Part shown: positions 53,549-64,000 of the stretch, piece after piece
Position numbering within the stretch: the stretch's first letter is position 1
How the letters are laid out: each line of letters begins with the position of its first letter
Origin: Bacillus sp. HMF5848
GTDB taxonomy: Bacteria; Bacillota; Bacilli; Bacillales; HMF5848
Assembly: GCF_003944835.1 (NCBI RefSeq)
Contig: NZ_RWIV01000001.1
Location: 1,899,501-1,963,500, forward strand
Length of the DNA: 64,000 nt
Direction of reading: 5' to 3'
Position numbers and translations under genes: made by a program
The notes under the pieces: model-generated
Databases searched by the model: none
Seen by the model: only the letters and a program-made list of their open reading frames with translations
Told to the model about the DNA's origin: nothing

Positions 53549-54703
53549 ATGAAACGTATCTGTTTATTAGGGGCAACAGGCTCGATAGGTAAGCAAACGT
53601 TAAATATTATTGAAAATCATCCAGAGGATTTCTCTTTACTGTCTTTTTCATTTGGATCAAATATAGAAGAAGCAATGAAAATTATTGCTACACATAAACC
53701 AAAGCTTGTCGCTTGTGCAAACAGTGAACATAAGGCAAAGCTAGAACACGAATTTTCAAACATAACTGTAATAACCGGAATGGATGGATTTATAGAAGCT
53801 GCGACACATAATGATATAGATGTTGTTGTAAACGCCATGCTTGGCAGCGTAGGGCTAAAACCAACCTTACAAGCAATAGAAGCAGGGAAAACAATTGCAC
53901 TAGCTAATAAAGAAACACTTGTCACTGCTGGTCATATAGTAATGGATTACGCGCATAAGTATTCAGTTCCTATTCTTCCTGTTGATAGTGAGCATTCTGC
54001 TATTTTTCAAAGTCTACAAGGAAATAATGAAAAAAGAATACATAAGCTTATTTTAACAGCGTCCGGAGGAAGCTTTCGCGATAAATCAAGAAGTGAACTA
54101 CAAAACGTAACTGTAAAAGATGCTTTAAACCATCCAAATTGGTCAATGGGTGCTAAAATTACAATTGATTCTGCAACCATGATGAATAAAGGATTAGAAG
54201 TAATCGAGGCACATTGGCTATTCGATATGGATTATGAAAAAATTGACGTACTCATGCATCGTGAAAGTATTATTCACTCTATGGTAGAATATACAGATAG
54301 TAGCGTTATGGCTCAGTTAGGCACGCCTGATATGAGAGTGCCAATACAATATGCTCTTACATATCCCGATCGTCTTGAGTTAATAGGGGCAAAGCGCCTT
54401 GATTTAAGTGAGATTGCTACTTTGCATTTTCAAAAAATTGATTTTTCTAGGTTTCGTTGCTTACAATACGCATATGACGCAGGGAAATCGGGAGGAACAT
54501 ATCCAACTGTGTTAAATGCAGCGAATGAGGAAGCTGTAGCAGCATTTTTAGCAGGACGTATAACATTCTTGCAAATAGAAGATTTAATTGAACAAGCACT
54601 ACATTCGCACGAAATAATCCATACGCCTAGTTTGGAAGCAATTATGGAAGTTGATGCAGAGACACGCCAATTTGTAAGAGCAAAATACAACAAAGGTGGT
54701 TAA
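53549..54703 (+). CDS. dxr: 1-deoxy-D-xylulose 5-phosphate reductoisomerase
   Basis: Second enzyme of the MEP isoprenoid pathway, using NADPH. The 384-residue protein has the Rossmann motif [15 protein letters not shown], the metal and substrate sites [26 protein letters not shown] and [30 protein letters not shown]. Its stop overlaps the SD of rseP. It supplies precursors for UppS encoded just upstream. Confidence 0.98.
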   Translation: MKRICLLGATGSIGKQTLNIIENHPEDFSLLSFSFGSNIEEAMKIIATHKPKLVACANSEHKAKLEHEFSNITVITGMDGFIEAATHNDIDVVVNAMLGSVGLKPTLQAIEAGKTIALANKETLVTAGHIVMDYAHKYSVPILPVDSEHSAIFQSLQGNNEKRIHKLILTASGGSFRDKSRSELQNVTVKDALNHPNWSMGAKITIDSATMMNKGLEVIEAHWLFDMDYEKIDVLMHRESIIHSMVEYTDSSVMAQLGTPDMRVPIQYALTYPDRLELIGAKRLDLSEIATLHFQKIDFSRFRCLQYAYDAGKSGGTYPTVLNAANEEAVAAFLAGRITFLQIEDLIEQALHSHEIIHTPSLEAIMEVDAETRQFVRAKYNKGG

Positions 54704-54707
54704 GATA

Positions 54708-55976
54708 GTGAGCTTTCAAACCTTACTCTCGTTTATTATTATTTTCGGTGCACTTGTCTTTTTTCATGAATTAGGACATTTAGTATTAGCTAAACGTGCA
54801 GGTATCTTATGTAGAGAATTTGCGATAGGCTTTGGTCCAAAAGTATTCTCTTTCACAAGAAATGAAACAGCTTATACAATCCGTCTATTACCAATTGGTG
54901 GGTTTGTAAGAATGGCTGGTGAAGACCCGGAGATGATAGACCTAAAACCAGGTCAAACGGTGGGATTATTGTTCGGGGCTAATGGTAAAGTAACAAAGAT
55001 GATTTTAAACAACAAAGATCAATATCATGATGTTCGGGTTATTGAGATTTCTAAAGCAGACCTTGAACATAGCCTTTTTATTTCAGGTTTTGAACATGGG
55101 GAAGAAGATCAGGCTGAAATGAGATTTGAAGTAGATGAAAGAGCCGTCTTTGTTCAAGATGGTCAAGAAACGCAAATAGCTCCACATGATCGTCAATTTG
55201 CTTCAAAATCTCTGCTTCAACGTACTTTAACTATTTTAGCTGGACCTGTCATGAATTTTATATTGGCAATTGTTGTGTTTATTGCGATTGCTTTGTTTCA
55301 AGGTATCCCAGTTGATACAGCTATGCTAGGTGAGTTAACGGAAGATGGCGCGGCCAAAGAAGCAGGACTACAAAAAGACGATGTAATTACGGCGATAGAT
55401 GGTCAAGGTGTTAATACTTGGCGAGAAGTTGTAGAGATCATTCAAAGTAACCCGAGTACTGAACTAACTTTTGAAATTGAACGAGCTGGGGATCAGCTAG
55501 AGGTTGCTGTGACACCTAAGCCGATTGAATTAGAAGGCGAAACGTATGGTCGTATTGGTGCGTATGCCCCTATGGAAAAGTCAGTACTGGGCTCTTTAGA
55601 GTATGGTGTAACACAAACATATTTTTGGACAAAACAGATTATCTTTGGGTTTGGACAATTAATAACAGGTCAGCTATCAATTGATGCGTTATCTGGACCT
55701 GTAGGAATTTACAAATCTACTGAAGAAGTGGCTAAATCAGGTGTGTTTTACTTAGCTCAGTGGGGAGCATTACTAAGTATCAACCTAGCTATTTTTAACT
55801 TGTTGCCAGTACCAGCGTTAGACGGAGGACGTTTATTCTTTTTCCTTGTTGAAGCGATACGCGGTAAACCAATTGACCGTCATAAAGAAGGTATGGTACA
55901 TTTTATTGGATTTGCGTTACTTATGTTGCTTATGCTTGTTGTAACATGGAATGATATTCAAAGATTCTTTTTATAA
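54708..55976 (+). CDS. rseP: RIP zinc metalloprotease RseP (RasP)
   Basis: Site-2 protease cleaving membrane substrates such as anti-sigma factors and signal-peptide remnants. The 422-residue protein has the HExxH-type motif FFHELGH in TM1, a PDZ domain (about residues 195-285, AAKEAGLQKDDVITAIDGQGV) and a second catalytic LLPVPALDGGRLFF near the C-terminus. GTG at 54708, about 8 bases after AAAGGTGG, is preferred to GTG 54696, which is inside it. Confidence 0.96.
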   Translation: MSFQTLLSFIIIFGALVFFHELGHLVLAKRAGILCREFAIGFGPKVFSFTRNETAYTIRLLPIGGFVRMAGEDPEMIDLKPGQTVGLLFGANGKVTKMILNNKDQYHDVRVIEISKADLEHSLFISGFEHGEEDQAEMRFEVDERAVFVQDGQETQIAPHDRQFASKSLLQRTLTILAGPVMNFILAIVVFIAIALFQGIPVDTAMLGELTEDGAAKEAGLQKDDVITAIDGQGVNTWREVVEIIQSNPSTELTFEIERAGDQLEVAVTPKPIELEGETYGRIGAYAPMEKSVLGSLEYGVTQTYFWTKQIIFGFGQLITGQLSIDALSGPVGIYKSTEEVAKSGVFYLAQWGALLSINLAIFNLLPVPALDGGRLFFFLVEAIRGKPIDRHKEGMVHFIGFALLMLLMLVVTWNDIQRFFL

Positions 55977-56043
55977 GGCTATTATGGTGGCGTCATAATT
56001 GGCGCCACGGTGCTTTTAATTAATGCTAGAAGAGGTGCTAACT

Positions 56044-57735
56044 TTGAAACAAAGTATGATGTTAATTCCAACGATGAAGGAAACGCCAGCTGATGCTGAT
56101 ATAAAAAGTCACCAACTATTGTTGCGTGCTGGTTTTATTAGACAAACAGCAAGTGGAGTATATAGCTATTTACCACTAGCACTACGAGTGTTAAAAAAAA
56201 TTGAAACAATTGTAAGAGAAGAAATGAATACAGCGGGTGCTGTAGAACTGTTAATGCCCGCTTTAGCGCCAGCCGAGTTATGGCAAGAGTCAAAACGTTG
56301 GTATACATATGGACCAGAATTAATGAGATTAAAAGACCGTCATGAAAGAGATTTCGTTCTAGGCGCAACTCATGAAGAGGTTATTACGAGTCTCGTACGT
56401 GATGAACTAAAATCATATAAGCGTCTACCAATTACACTGTATCAAATCCAGACAAAGTTTCGTGACGAAAAACGTCCTCGATTTGGTTTGTTACGGGGGC
56501 GCGAATTTATAATGAAAGATGCATACTCATTTCATGCTACACAAGAAAGTCTCGATCAAATATACGACAAAATGTATGCAGCATATGGTAATGTGTTTGA
56601 ACGCTGTGGATTAAATTATCGTGCTGTTATTGCTGACTCTGGTGCAATGGGTGGAAAAGACACGCATGAATTTATGGTTCTATCAGAGATTGGAGAAGAT
56701 ACCATTGCTTACTCTGATACGTCTACTTATGCAGCTAATATTGAGATGGCACCTGTTGTTACTAAATATGAAAAATCGAATGAGGCGTTAAAAGAACTTG
56801 AAAAGGTTCATACACCTGATAAGAAATCAATAGATGATATAACAAGTTTTTTATCAATTGATAATACAAGTACAATTAAATCTTTATTGTTTAAGGTAGA
56901 TGATGAGTTTGTCCTTGTCCTTGTTCGTGGTGATCATGAAGTAAATGACATTAAAGTGAAGAATATTCTTAAAGCTTCGGTAGTTGAACTTGCTTCAAAC
57001 GAAGAAACTAAGCAACAACTAGACTGTGAGCCAGGTTTTATAGGCCCTGTATCTACAAAAGCTTCAAAAGTAATTGCAGATAACGCTGTGAAATATATTG
57101 TGAACGGTGTATGTGGTGCAAATGAATCTGATTATCACTATGTTGGGGTAAATCCTGAAAGAGATTTTCAAGTGGAATCGTATTGTGACCTTCGCTTTAT
57201 TCAAGAGGGTGACCCGTCCCCAGATGGACAAGGTGTTATTCGCTTTGCTAAAGGTATTGAAGTAGGCCATGTCTTTAAACTTGGAACTAGATATAGTGAG
57301 TTTATGAAAGCAGAATTCTTAAATGATTCTGGTAGGACACAACCTATTATTATGGGCTGTTATGGTATCGGAGTATCTAGAACATTAACAGCTGTTGCGG
57401 AACAATATAATGATGAGAACGGCTTAGTATGGCCTGCTGATATTGCTCCGTTCAATATTCATGTAATTCCAGTAAATACAAAAGACGAAACACAGAAAAA
57501 TACTGCCGAGCAGATTTATTCAAATTGTTTGGAACAAGGGTATGAAGTACTACTTGATGATCGTCAGGAGCGACCAGGTGTTAAATTTGCAGAATCGGAT
57601 TTAATTGGCATTCCTTATCGTGTAACGGTTGGAAAGCGCGCTAGTGAAGGGATTGTTGAGCTTAAAGTACGTAAAGATGGAAGTGTAATCGAAGTAGAAG
57701 TAGAAAAACTTATCGAAACACTGCAAAGCTTGTAG
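56044..57735 (+). CDS. proS: Prolyl-tRNA synthetase
   Basis: Class IIa aminoacyl-tRNA synthetase charging tRNA-Pro. The 563-residue protein has the motif 1 region [18 protein letters not shown], motif 2 with [19 protein letters not shown], an editing (INS) domain about residues 235-390, motif 3 [14 protein letters not shown] and a C-terminal anticodon-binding domain. TTG at 56044 gives [10 protein letters not shown] as in B. subtilis; GAGGTG is 6 bases upstream. No T-box is visible in the short leader. Confidence 0.97.
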   Translation: MKQSMMLIPTMKETPADADIKSHQLLLRAGFIRQTASGVYSYLPLALRVLKKIETIVREEMNTAGAVELLMPALAPAELWQESKRWYTYGPELMRLKDRHERDFVLGATHEEVITSLVRDELKSYKRLPITLYQIQTKFRDEKRPRFGLLRGREFIMKDAYSFHATQESLDQIYDKMYAAYGNVFERCGLNYRAVIADSGAMGGKDTHEFMVLSEIGEDTIAYSDTSTYAANIEMAPVVTKYEKSNEALKELEKVHTPDKKSIDDITSFLSIDNTSTIKSLLFKVDDEFVLVLVRGDHEVNDIKVKNILKASVVELASNEETKQQLDCEPGFIGPVSTKASKVIADNAVKYIVNGVCGANESDYHYVGVNPERDFQVESYCDLRFIQEGDPSPDGQGVIRFAKGIEVGHVFKLGTRYSEFMKAEFLNDSGRTQPIIMGCYGIGVSRTLTAVAEQYNDENGLVWPADIAPFNIHVIPVNTKDETQKNTAEQIYSNCLEQGYEVLLDDRQERPGVKFAESDLIGIPYRVTVGKRASEGIVELKVRKDGSVIEVEVEKLIETLQSL

Positions 57736-57759
57736 TAAAATAGAAATAGACAACTTACT

Positions 57760-57797
57760 GAAGGTACCTTATCACGTGATGGGGTACCTTCCTTATT
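57760..57797 (+). terminator. Terminator after proS
   Basis: GAAGGTACC (57760-57768) with GGTACCTTC (57783-57791), perfect, plus an inner ATCACGTGAT. The tail CTTATTG is only weakly U-rich. Confidence 0.65.
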
Positions 57798-58078
57798 GAC
57801 ATTATTAGAAGTATAAAATCTTTGAACTTAAATATCTAATTTATGGCCTGCCAGCCTTCATGAATAAATTTGGGTATATCAAGTAAAACTTGTTTGAAAT
57901 TATTAATACTTTCGCAGTTCCGCGAACACAAAGAGTGTTTTTCTTAGTTTCTTTCGAGTCAGACGACTAGAAGCTATGCTTTGGTGCAAATGCGAAAAGG
58001 CGTCTTGGTTGTTGACAGATAGCCGCTTTTATTTGCTAATTTTATTAAGATTATTATTTTGTAGTGGGAGAGAATGGC
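57798..58078 (+). other. polC upstream region
   Basis: Rest of the 343-base proS-polC gap; no gene seen. It holds small hairpins (GTTC/GAAC around 57917-57927, then ACAC/GTGT before a T run) and, near 57990-58010, AAAAGGCGTCTTGGTTG, which resembles part of a second intergenic repeat I recall from Bacillus (from memory, low certainty). Confidence 0.45.
58012..58040 (+). promoter_or_regulatory. Candidate sigma-A promoter for polC
   Basis: TTGACA (58012-58017, 6/6), 17-base spacer, GCTAAT (58035-58040, 4/6). It lies 38 bases upstream of the polC ATG. Confidence 0.5.
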
Positions 58079-61000
58079 ATGGAGGAAAGGAATCAAGAAA
58101 AAAAAGAGAGACTTCAAGTATTACTGCAACAACTGCAACTAACTGATGATCAATTAGTCCCTTATTTTTCTGGGGGAGAAATTAGTAAACTTGAAGTGAG
58201 CCGAGCTAATAAATCGTGGCATTTTTATTTGCGTTTTGTAAATATATTACCAGCCAAAGTGTATGAAAAGTTTGCTAGTGCATTAGATAAATCTTTTTCC
58301 CATATAGCTTCTGTTCGGTTTTCTATTGAAACAGACTCACACGAAGCAACACCGAAACTCATCCAAGACTACTGGCCTTTGTGTGTGCAACAGCTTCAAG
58401 GTGTCTCGCCTTTACTTCAATCGTTATTACAGAGTCAGGTCCCTGATGTCCAAGGGTCTAAGTTATTTATCTCTACACGCAACGACACAGAAGCAAACGC
58501 AGTTAAAAAAAAGTATAGTTTACTTATTTCCGATGTGTATAAACATTTTGGGTTTTTAAATGTTGTTATAGATACGACAGTTCAATTGTCTGAAGAGGAT
58601 ATGCAGCAATTTCATCAAGAACGAGAAAAAGAAGACCAACAGAGGGCATTGCAAGCGTTTATTGAGATGGAAAAAGATAAAGAAACAGCAGACAAAGCAG
58701 TTCATGTTAATGAAGGTCCTCTAATGATAGGCTATGCTATCAAGGGCAATGTTGAAATTAAGCAAATGGTTGAAATTAATGAAGAGGAAAAAAGTATCGT
58801 TGTAGAAGGGTACATCTTTAATTCTGAAGCTAAAGAATTACGAAGTGGGCGAACATTGTTGACCTTTAAAGTAACTGATTACACTAGTTCTTTTATTGTA
58901 AAAATGTTCTCACGTGATAAAGAACAAGTACCTCTTCTTCAATCAATTAAAAAAGGTATGTGGGTCAAGGTTCGTGGACGTGTCGAATTTGACACATTTT
59001 TACGTGATTTAGTAATAATGGCAAGTGACATCAATGAGATTATTCCACCTGTTCGTAATGACCAAGCCCCAGAAGGTGATAAAAGAGTAGAGCTTCATTT
59101 GCATACACCAATGAGTGCTATGGATGCTGTAACATCAGTTAGTCAACTAGTTTCTCAAGCTAAAAAATGGGGGCATAGTGCCATTGCTATTACTGACCAT
59201 GGCGGTGCTCAATCTTTTCCAGAAGCATATGCTGCTGGGAAAAAGAATGATATAAAAATACTATATGGTCTAGAGGCTAACCTAGTTGATGATGGAGTAC
59301 CAATTGCCTATAATGACGTTGACCGTTTATTAGAAACATCTACGTATGTGGTGTTCGACGTAGAAACAACAGGGTTATCTGCTGTATACGACACAATTAT
59401 TGAGCTTGCAGCAGTAAAGATGCGTGATGGAGAAATTATAGATAGATATATGTCCTTTGCAAACCCGCATCACAGATTATCAGCTACAACAATTGATTTA
59501 ACAGGAATTACAGACGAAATGGTCCAAGATGCACCTGATGTTTCGCAAGTGTTACATGAATTTTTTGATTGGTGTGATGATGCAATACTAGTTGCTCATA
59601 ATGCGAGCTTTGATATCGGCTTTTTAAATGCAGGTTATCAAAAGCTAGGACTTGATAAAGTGAAAAACCCTGTTATTGATACGTTAGAATTGGGGAGATT
59701 TTTATATCCTCATTTAAAAAATCACCGTTTAAATACTCTCTGTAAACAGTTTGATATAGACCTTACTCAACATCACCGTGCCATTTATGATGCTGAGGCA
59801 ACCGGTTATTTACTCGCCAAAATGCTAAAAGATGCGAAAGAACAAGATATCAATAATCATAATGAACTGAATAATAGTATGGGTAACAAATCATCATTTA
59901 AACGTGCAAGACCTTATCACTGTACGATTCTCGCACAAAACGAAGTGGGATTAAAAAATCTATTTAAATTAGTTTCAATTTCACATTTAGAGTATTTTTA
60001 TCGAGTACCTCGTATACCTAGATCTGTATTACAAAAGCATCGTGAAGGGTTGCTAATTGGTTCTGGTTGTGACAAAGGTGAGGTATTTGAGGCTATGATG
60101 CAAAAAGGTATCGATGAGGCTCGAAATGTTGCAGCTTTTTATGATTATTTAGAGGTACAGCCTCCTGCTGTTTATAAGCATTTGTTACAGCTTGAGCTGG
60201 TGCGTGACCAAAAAGCTATGGAAGAGATTATATGTAACATTATTAAAGTTGGAAAAGAACTTGAAAAGCTTGTTGTTGCTACAGGAAACGTGCATTATTT
60301 GGATAAAAACGACAAAGTTTATCGTAAAATCCTTGTTAACTCACAAGGTGGTGCCAACCCTTTAAATCGTCATGAATTGCCGGATGTTCATTTCAGAACA
60401 ACAAATGAAATGCTAACAGAGTTCTCATTTTTAGATAAGCAAACCGCTCATGAAATTGTTGTTAGTAACACGCAAAAGATTGCGGAGCAAATTGATGTTA
60501 TCAAGCCTATAAAAGACGACCTGTACACACCAAAAATTGAAGGTGCAGATGATGAAGTGCGTAATATGAGTTATTCTCGTGCACGCTCCATCTACGGTGA
60601 CGAACTTCCAGAATTAGTGGAAGCACGACTAGAAAAAGAGTTGAAAAGCATTATAGGTCATGGATTTGCGGTTATTTATTTGATTTCGCACAAGCTCGTT
60701 AAAAAATCATTGGACGACGGATACCTTGTTGGTTCACGTGGATCTGTAGGTTCTTCATTTGTTGCAACTATGACAGAAATTACTGAGGTGAATCCTTTAC
60801 CACCTCATTATGTATGCCCATCATGTAAGCAATCTGAGTTTTTCAATGATGGATCAGTAGGCTCTGGGTTTGACTTGCCAGACAAGACTTGTCCTACATG
60901 TGATATTCCTTACAAAAAAGATGGACATGATATCCCGTTCGAAACATTCCTTGGTTTCAAAGGAGATAAAGTTCCGGATATTGATTTGAACTTCTCTGGA

Positions 61001-62395
61001 GAATATCAACCTGTTGCTCATAACTACACTAAAGTACTGTTTGGTGAAGAGTATGTATATCGTGCTGGTACTATTGGAACTGTAGCGGATAAGACCGCGT
61101 TTGGATTTGTTAAAGGATATGTAACTGATAATGACATGAACGTTCGAGGCGCAGAAATTGAGCGACTTGCTTCAGGGTGCACAGGTGTTAAGCGAACGAC
61201 AGGGCAGCATCCTGGTGGAATTATTGTTGTTCCTGATTATATGGACATTTATGATTTTTCACCTATTCAATTTCCAGCCGATGATTCTGGGTCTGAGTGG
61301 AAAACGACTCACTTCGACTTCCATTCTATTCATGACAACTTGCTTAAGCTTGATATACTTGGGCACGATGATCCGACTGTAATTCGCATGCTTCAGGACT
61401 TAAGTGGAATTGATCCGAAAACTATACCAACAGATGACCCTGAGGTTATGAAAATATTTAGTAACACTGATTCATTAGGTGTCACGCAAGAACAGATTAT
61501 GTGTAAAACAGGTACGCTCGGTATTCCTGAGTTTGGAACAAGGTTTGTGAGACAAATGCTAGAGGATACTAAGCCAACGACATTTTCCGAGTTAGTACAA
61601 ATTTCCGGACTATCTCACGGAACAGACGTATGGCTTGGTAATGCACAAGAGTTGATCCATAATAATACTTGTACACTTAGTGATGTTATCGGCTGTCGTG
61701 ATGATATAATGGTATACCTTATTTATAAAGGCTTAGAGCCTTCGTTAGCGTTTAAAATAATGGAGTCTGTTCGTAAAGGAAAAGGTCTCTCAGATGAATT
61801 TATATCAGAAATGAAAAAGAATAATGTTCCAGAATGGTATATACAATCCTGTTTAAAAATTAAATATATGTTCCCTAAGGCTCATGCTGCTGCATATGTA
61901 TTAATGGCAGTAAGAATCGCTTATTTTAAGGTGCACTTTGCATTATTGTATTATGCAGCGTACTTTACGGTAAGAGCTGATGATTTTGATATTGAGACAA
62001 TGGTTCGGGGCTCTGCTGCAATTAGAGCAAGAATTGAAGAAATAAATGAAAAAGGTCTGGATGCAGCTCCAAAGGAGAAGAGTTTATTAACAGTATTAGA
62101 GCTTGCTCTAGAAATGTGTGAAAGAGGCTTCTCATTTGCTAAAATTGACTTGTATCGTTCGAGCGCTTCAGAATTTATTATTGATGGAGATAAACTCATC
62201 CCACCATTTAATTCTATTCCAGGTTTAGGTACAAACGTTGCAGTTAATATTGTAAAAGCAAGACAAGAGGGAGAGTTTTTATCTAAAGAAGATTTACAAC
62301 AGCGTGGTAAAGTTTCAAAAACAATTATAGAGTATTTAGAGCGCCAGGGGTGTCTTGATTCATTACCTGATCAAAATCAATTATCACTTTTCTAA
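58079..62395 (+). CDS. polC: DNA polymerase III alpha subunit, PolC type
   Basis: Main replicative polymerase of low-GC Gram-positives, with its own proofreading 3'-5' exonuclease. The 1438-residue protein has an N-terminal domain, OB fold (about residues 225-330), PHP domain ([14 protein letters not shown]), DEDD exonuclease inserted in it ([27 protein letters not shown]), a Cys-rich zinc module ([18 protein letters not shown]), the palm motif [12 protein letters not shown] and the C-terminal HhH region. ATG at 58079 with GGGAGAG 6 bases upstream; an in-frame GTG at 58064 precedes that SD. Confidence 0.98.
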   Translation: MEERNQEKKERLQVLLQQLQLTDDQLVPYFSGGEISKLEVSRANKSWHFYLRFVNILPAKVYEKFASALDKSFSHIASVRFSIETDSHEATPKLIQDYWPLCVQQLQGVSPLLQSLLQSQVPDVQGSKLFISTRNDTEANAVKKKYSLLISDVYKHFGFLNVVIDTTVQLSEEDMQQFHQEREKEDQQRALQAFIEMEKDKETADKAVHVNEGPLMIGYAIKGNVEIKQMVEINEEEKSIVVEGYIFNSEAKELRSGRTLLTFKVTDYTSSFIVKMFSRDKEQVPLLQSIKKGMWVKVRGRVEFDTFLRDLVIMASDINEIIPPVRNDQAPEGDKRVELHLHTPMSAMDAVTSVSQLVSQAKKWGHSAIAITDHGGAQSFPEAYAAGKKNDIKILYGLEANLVDDGVPIAYNDVDRLLETSTYVVFDVETTGLSAVYDTIIELAAVKMRDGEIIDRYMSFANPHHRLSATTIDLTGITDEMVQDAPDVSQVLHEFFDWCDDAILVAHNASFDIGFLNAGYQKLGLDKVKNPVIDTLELGRFLYPHLKNHRLNTLCKQFDIDLTQHHRAIYDAEATGYLLAKMLKDAKEQDINNHNELNNSMGNKSSFKRARPYHCTILAQNEVGLKNLFKLVSISHLEYFYRVPRIPRSVLQKHREGLLIGSGCDKGEVFEAMMQKGIDEARNVAAFYDYLEVQPPAVYKHLLQLELVRDQKAMEEIICNIIKVGKELEKLVVATGNVHYLDKNDKVYRKILVNSQGGANPLNRHELPDVHFRTTNEMLTEFSFLDKQTAHEIVVSNTQKIAEQIDVIKPIKDDLYTPKIEGADDEVRNMSYSRARSIYGDELPELVEARLEKELKSIIGHGFAVIYLISHKLVKKSLDDGYLVGSRGSVGSSFVATMTEITEVNPLPPHYVCPSCKQSEFFNDGSVGSGFDLPDKTCPTCDIPYKKDGHDIPFETFLGFKGDKVPDIDLNFSGEYQPVAHNYTKVLFGEEYVYRAGTIGTVADKTAFGFVKGYVTDNDMNVRGAEIERLASGCTGVKRTTGQHPGGIIVVPDYMDIYDFSPIQFPADDSGSEWKTTHFDFHSIHDNLLKLDILGHDDPTVIRMLQDLSGIDPKTIPTDDPEVMKIFSNTDSLGVTQEQIMCKTGTLGIPEFGTRFVRQMLEDTKPTTFSELVQISGLSHGTDVWLGNAQELIHNNTCTLSDVIGCRDDIMVYLIYKGLEPSLAFKIMESVRKGKGLSDEFISEMKKNNVPEWYIQSCLKIKYMFPKAHAAAYVLMAVRIAYFKVHFALLYYAAYFTVRADDFDIETMVRGSAAIRARIEEINEKGLDAAPKEKSLLTVLELALEMCERGFSFAKIDLYRSSASEFIIDGDKLIPPFNSIPGLGTNVAVNIVKARQEGEFLSKEDLQQRGKVSKTIIEYLERQGCLDSLPDQNQLSLF

Positions 62396-62810
62396 TTAAG
62401 CTCGGTTTCCCTGCTTACAAAACATGCAGCTAAACCGTATAATTCTATGCATATTTGCATATTTGTGGAGAATATGATATATTTTTATTGGAAATGCTAT
62501 CAATACTAACTAAGAGAAGGAGAGTGGGGAAACCCGCTCTTTTGTTTTGTTATATTAGTCAATTGCTTTCACGCTAGATGTGTCAGTTCGTATCACTACA
62601 TATCGTGGGATATTGGCGACCATTTGCCTTAATAGGAGACTCGAATATTATCAAAGCTTCGGTAGTACGGAAAACCAAACGTGCTTTTCTCGCTACAGCG
62701 CTTGTCGCCTGTCACTGATTTGTGAAGGTTAAAAGGATAGGTGTGTATATCTGTCTTTACATACATGCGGCGCCTTGCGCCTTTCTTATTAGTTAAAAGG
62801 AGGAGCAATA
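62396..62810 (+). other. polC-rimP intergenic region
   Basis: 415 bases without a gene. Contains the polC terminator (62521-62549) and, 28 bases before rimP, a GGCGC (62771-62775) / GCGCC (62779-62783) hairpin followed by TTTCTTATT. CAGCGCTTGTCG (about 62697) again recalls a Bacillus intergenic repeat fragment. No certain promoter is seen. Confidence 0.5.
62521..62549 (+). terminator. Terminator after polC
   Basis: AGAGTGGG (62521-62528) with CCCGCTCT (62533-62540), one G-U pair, closed by a GAAA tetraloop, then TTTGTTTTG. Confidence 0.85.
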
Positions 62811-63281
62811 ATGAGCAAGGTCATTGAAATAATTGAAGAACTTGTTGCACCAATTGTAGATGAACTAAATTTAGAACTAGTTGACATTGAATATGTGAAA
62901 GAAGGAAAAAGCTGGTTTCTTCGCGTTTTTATTGATAAAGAAGATGGCATTGATATTGAGGAGTGCGGCATTGTAAGTGAAAAGCTTAGTGAAAAGCTAG
63001 ATGAATTAGACCCAATACCGCATAATTATTATCTTGAAGTGTCTTCACCTGGTGCTGAAAGACCTTTGAAAAAAGAGAGTGATTTTACGAAATCAATTGG
63101 AAAGCGTGTGTTCATAAAAACATACGAACCAATTCAAAATGAAAAAGAGTTTGAAGGTGAGTTAACTAGTTTTGATGGAGAAACAGTTGTTGTAACGGTG
63201 ATGATTAAGACTCGTAAAAAAGTAATAGAAATCCCTTACAATAAAATAGCCTTAGCAAGATTAGCGATTAGTTTCTCTTAA
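62811..63281 (+). CDS. rimP: Ribosome maturation factor RimP
   Basis: Needed for 30S maturation; the first gene of the rimP-nusA operon (ylxS in B. subtilis). The 156-residue protein has the N-terminal helical domain with [21 protein letters not shown] and [19 protein letters not shown], a conserved [16 protein letters not shown] and a C-terminal SH3-like barrel. SD AAAAGGAGGAG. nusA starts 45 bases downstream. Confidence 0.97.
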   Translation: MSKVIEIIEELVAPIVDELNLELVDIEYVKEGKSWFLRVFIDKEDGIDIEECGIVSEKLSEKLDELDPIPHNYYLEVSSPGAERPLKKESDFTKSIGKRVFIKTYEPIQNEKEFEGELTSFDGETVVVTVMIKTRKKVIEIPYNKIALARLAISFS

Positions 63282-63326
63282 GCAACAATATATATGAAAA
63301 TGGTAAACGGAAAAGGGGGATCCCAA

Positions 63327-64000
63327 ATGAGTAGTGAGTTGTTAGATGCCTTAATTATTTTAGAAAAGGAAAAAGGTATCAGCAAAGATATTATAATTGA
63401 GGCGATTGAAGCTGCGCTCATATCAGCTTATAAGCGTAATTTTAACCAGGCTCAAAATGTACGTGTTGATTTTAATCAAACAACAGGTAGCATAAGAGTG
63501 TTTGCGCGTAAAGAAGTTGTAGATGAGGTATTTGATCCAAGGTTAGAGATATCATTGCAAGAGGCAAGAATTATTGACCCTAACTATGATATTGGTGATG
63601 TGATTGAGTTAGAAGTAACTCCAAAGAACTTTGGACGAATTGCAGCTCAAACAGCTAAGCAAGTTGTCACACAAAGAGTTCGCGAGGCTGAACGTGGTGT
63701 CATATATTCTGAATTCATTGATCGTGAAGAGGATATAATGACGGGTATCGTGCAACGTGTAGATTCCAAAAATATTTACGTTGGACTAGGTAAAATTGAA
63801 GCTATATTAACTCCGAGCGAGCAAATGCCTAATGAGAGCTACAAACCTCACGATCGTATAAAAGTGTTTTTGACAAAAGTTGAGAAGACAACAAAAGGGC
63901 CACAAATATTTGTATCACGCACACATCCAGGCTTATTAAAACGACTTTTTGAGCTGGAAGTGCCTGAAATTTACGATGGTACTGTTGAAATTAAGTCAGT
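63327..64000 (+). CDS. nusA: Transcription factor NusA, N-terminal part
   Basis: NusA modulates pausing, termination and antitermination. The window holds the first 224 residues; the 3' end is cut off. MSSELLDALIILEKEKGISKDIIIEAIEAAL is the RNA polymerase-binding N-domain start; an S1 domain follows (about 135-200, DIMTGIVQRVDSKNIYVGLG), and the KH region is beginning (FVSRTHPGLLKRLFELEVPEI). SD AAAGGGGGA. It is co-transcribed with rimP. Confidence 0.97.
   Translation, partial: MSSELLDALIILEKEKGISKDIIIEAIEAALISAYKRNFNQAQNVRVDFNQTTGSIRVFARKEVVDEVFDPRLEISLQEARIIDPNYDIGDVIELEVTPKNFGRIAAQTAKQVVTQRVREAERGVIYSEFIDREEDIMTGIVQRVDSKNIYVGLGKIEAILTPSEQMPNESYKPHDRIKVFLTKVEKTTKGPQIFVSRTHPGLLKRLFELEVPEIYDGTVEIKS

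Noticed and set aside
55977-56043. T-box riboswitch before proS
   Set aside because: The gap is only 67 bases with one 6-bp hairpin; no T-box sequence (AGGGTGGNACCGCG-like) or antiterminator is visible.
58326-58559. 77-aa + strand ORF inside polC
   Set aside because: Out of frame within the clearly coding polC N-terminal region; no SD and no family resemblance.
1-64000. CRISPR arrays, tRNA/rRNA genes, insertion sequences, prophage genes, toxin-antitoxin or other defence systems
   Set aside because: I looked for regularly spaced repeats, transposase or phage proteins and tRNA clover-leaf features in the intergenic gaps and found none. The window is core chromosome.

Overview
The window is a stretch of AT-rich chromosome from a motile, low-GC Gram-positive of the family Bacillaceae (Bacillus sensu lato). 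The evidence is gene order and protein family. It runs ylqD-rimM-trmD-rplS, a type I signal peptidase gene, rbgA-rnhB-ylqG-ylqH-sucCD-dprA-topA-trmFO-xerC-hslVU-codY, then the fla/che locus, then rpsB-tsf-pyrH-frr-uppS-cdsA-dxr-rseP-proS-polC-rimP-nusA. This is the Bacillus subtilis core order with local differences. All genes lie on the + strand. TTG and GTG starts are common, and Shine-Dalgarno (SD) sequences are strong. Both ends are cut: ylqD lacks its 5' part and nusA its 3' part. I see no tRNA, rRNA, CRISPR array, prophage or insertion sequence.

Bases 1-17.4 kb hold housekeeping genes: tRNA modification and ribosome assembly (rimM, trmD, rbgA, trmFO), protein export (lepB), RNA primer removal (rnhB), the TCA cycle (sucCD), DNA uptake and recombination (dprA, xerC), supercoiling (topA), proteolysis (hslVU) and the nutritional repressor codY. 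Inside this block, ylqG and ylqH resemble the hook-length protein FliK and the C-terminal domain of FlhB. They follow a perfect sigma-D-type -10 sequence upstream of rnhB.

Bases 17.4-48 kb are the flagellar and chemotaxis operon. In order these are rod and basal body (flgB, flgC, fliE, fliF), rotor (fliG, fliM, fliY), export (fliH, fliI, fliJ, fliZ, fliP, fliQ, fliR, flhB, flhA), hook and its control (fliK, flgD, flgE), swrD, fliL, placement (flhF, flhG), chemotaxis (cheY, cheB, cheA, cheW, cheC, cheD), sigD, and sigD-downstream genes including a FapA-like protein and swrB. Genes mostly overlap or abut. The exceptions are the fliE-fliF gap, the flgE leader, the flgE-swrD junction and the cheD-sigD region, and each of these carries RNA or DNA structure. 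A terminator followed by an extended -10 promoter appears to give sigD its own transcription start, unlike the textbook B. subtilis arrangement.

Bases 48-64 kb return to housekeeping: translation (rpsB, tsf, frr, proS, rimP, nusA), UMP kinase, isoprenoid and phospholipid synthesis (uppS, cdsA, dxr), site-2 protease rseP and replicative polymerase polC. The tsf-pyrH gap holds a GC-rich structured intergenic repeat that yields spurious ORFs.

My best candidates for something new are a hairpin placed exactly between a strong SD and the TTG start of swrD, the ylqG-ylqH pair with its sigma-D-like promoter, and the apparent decoupling of sigD from the fla/che operon. These are sequence readings, not demonstrated functions.
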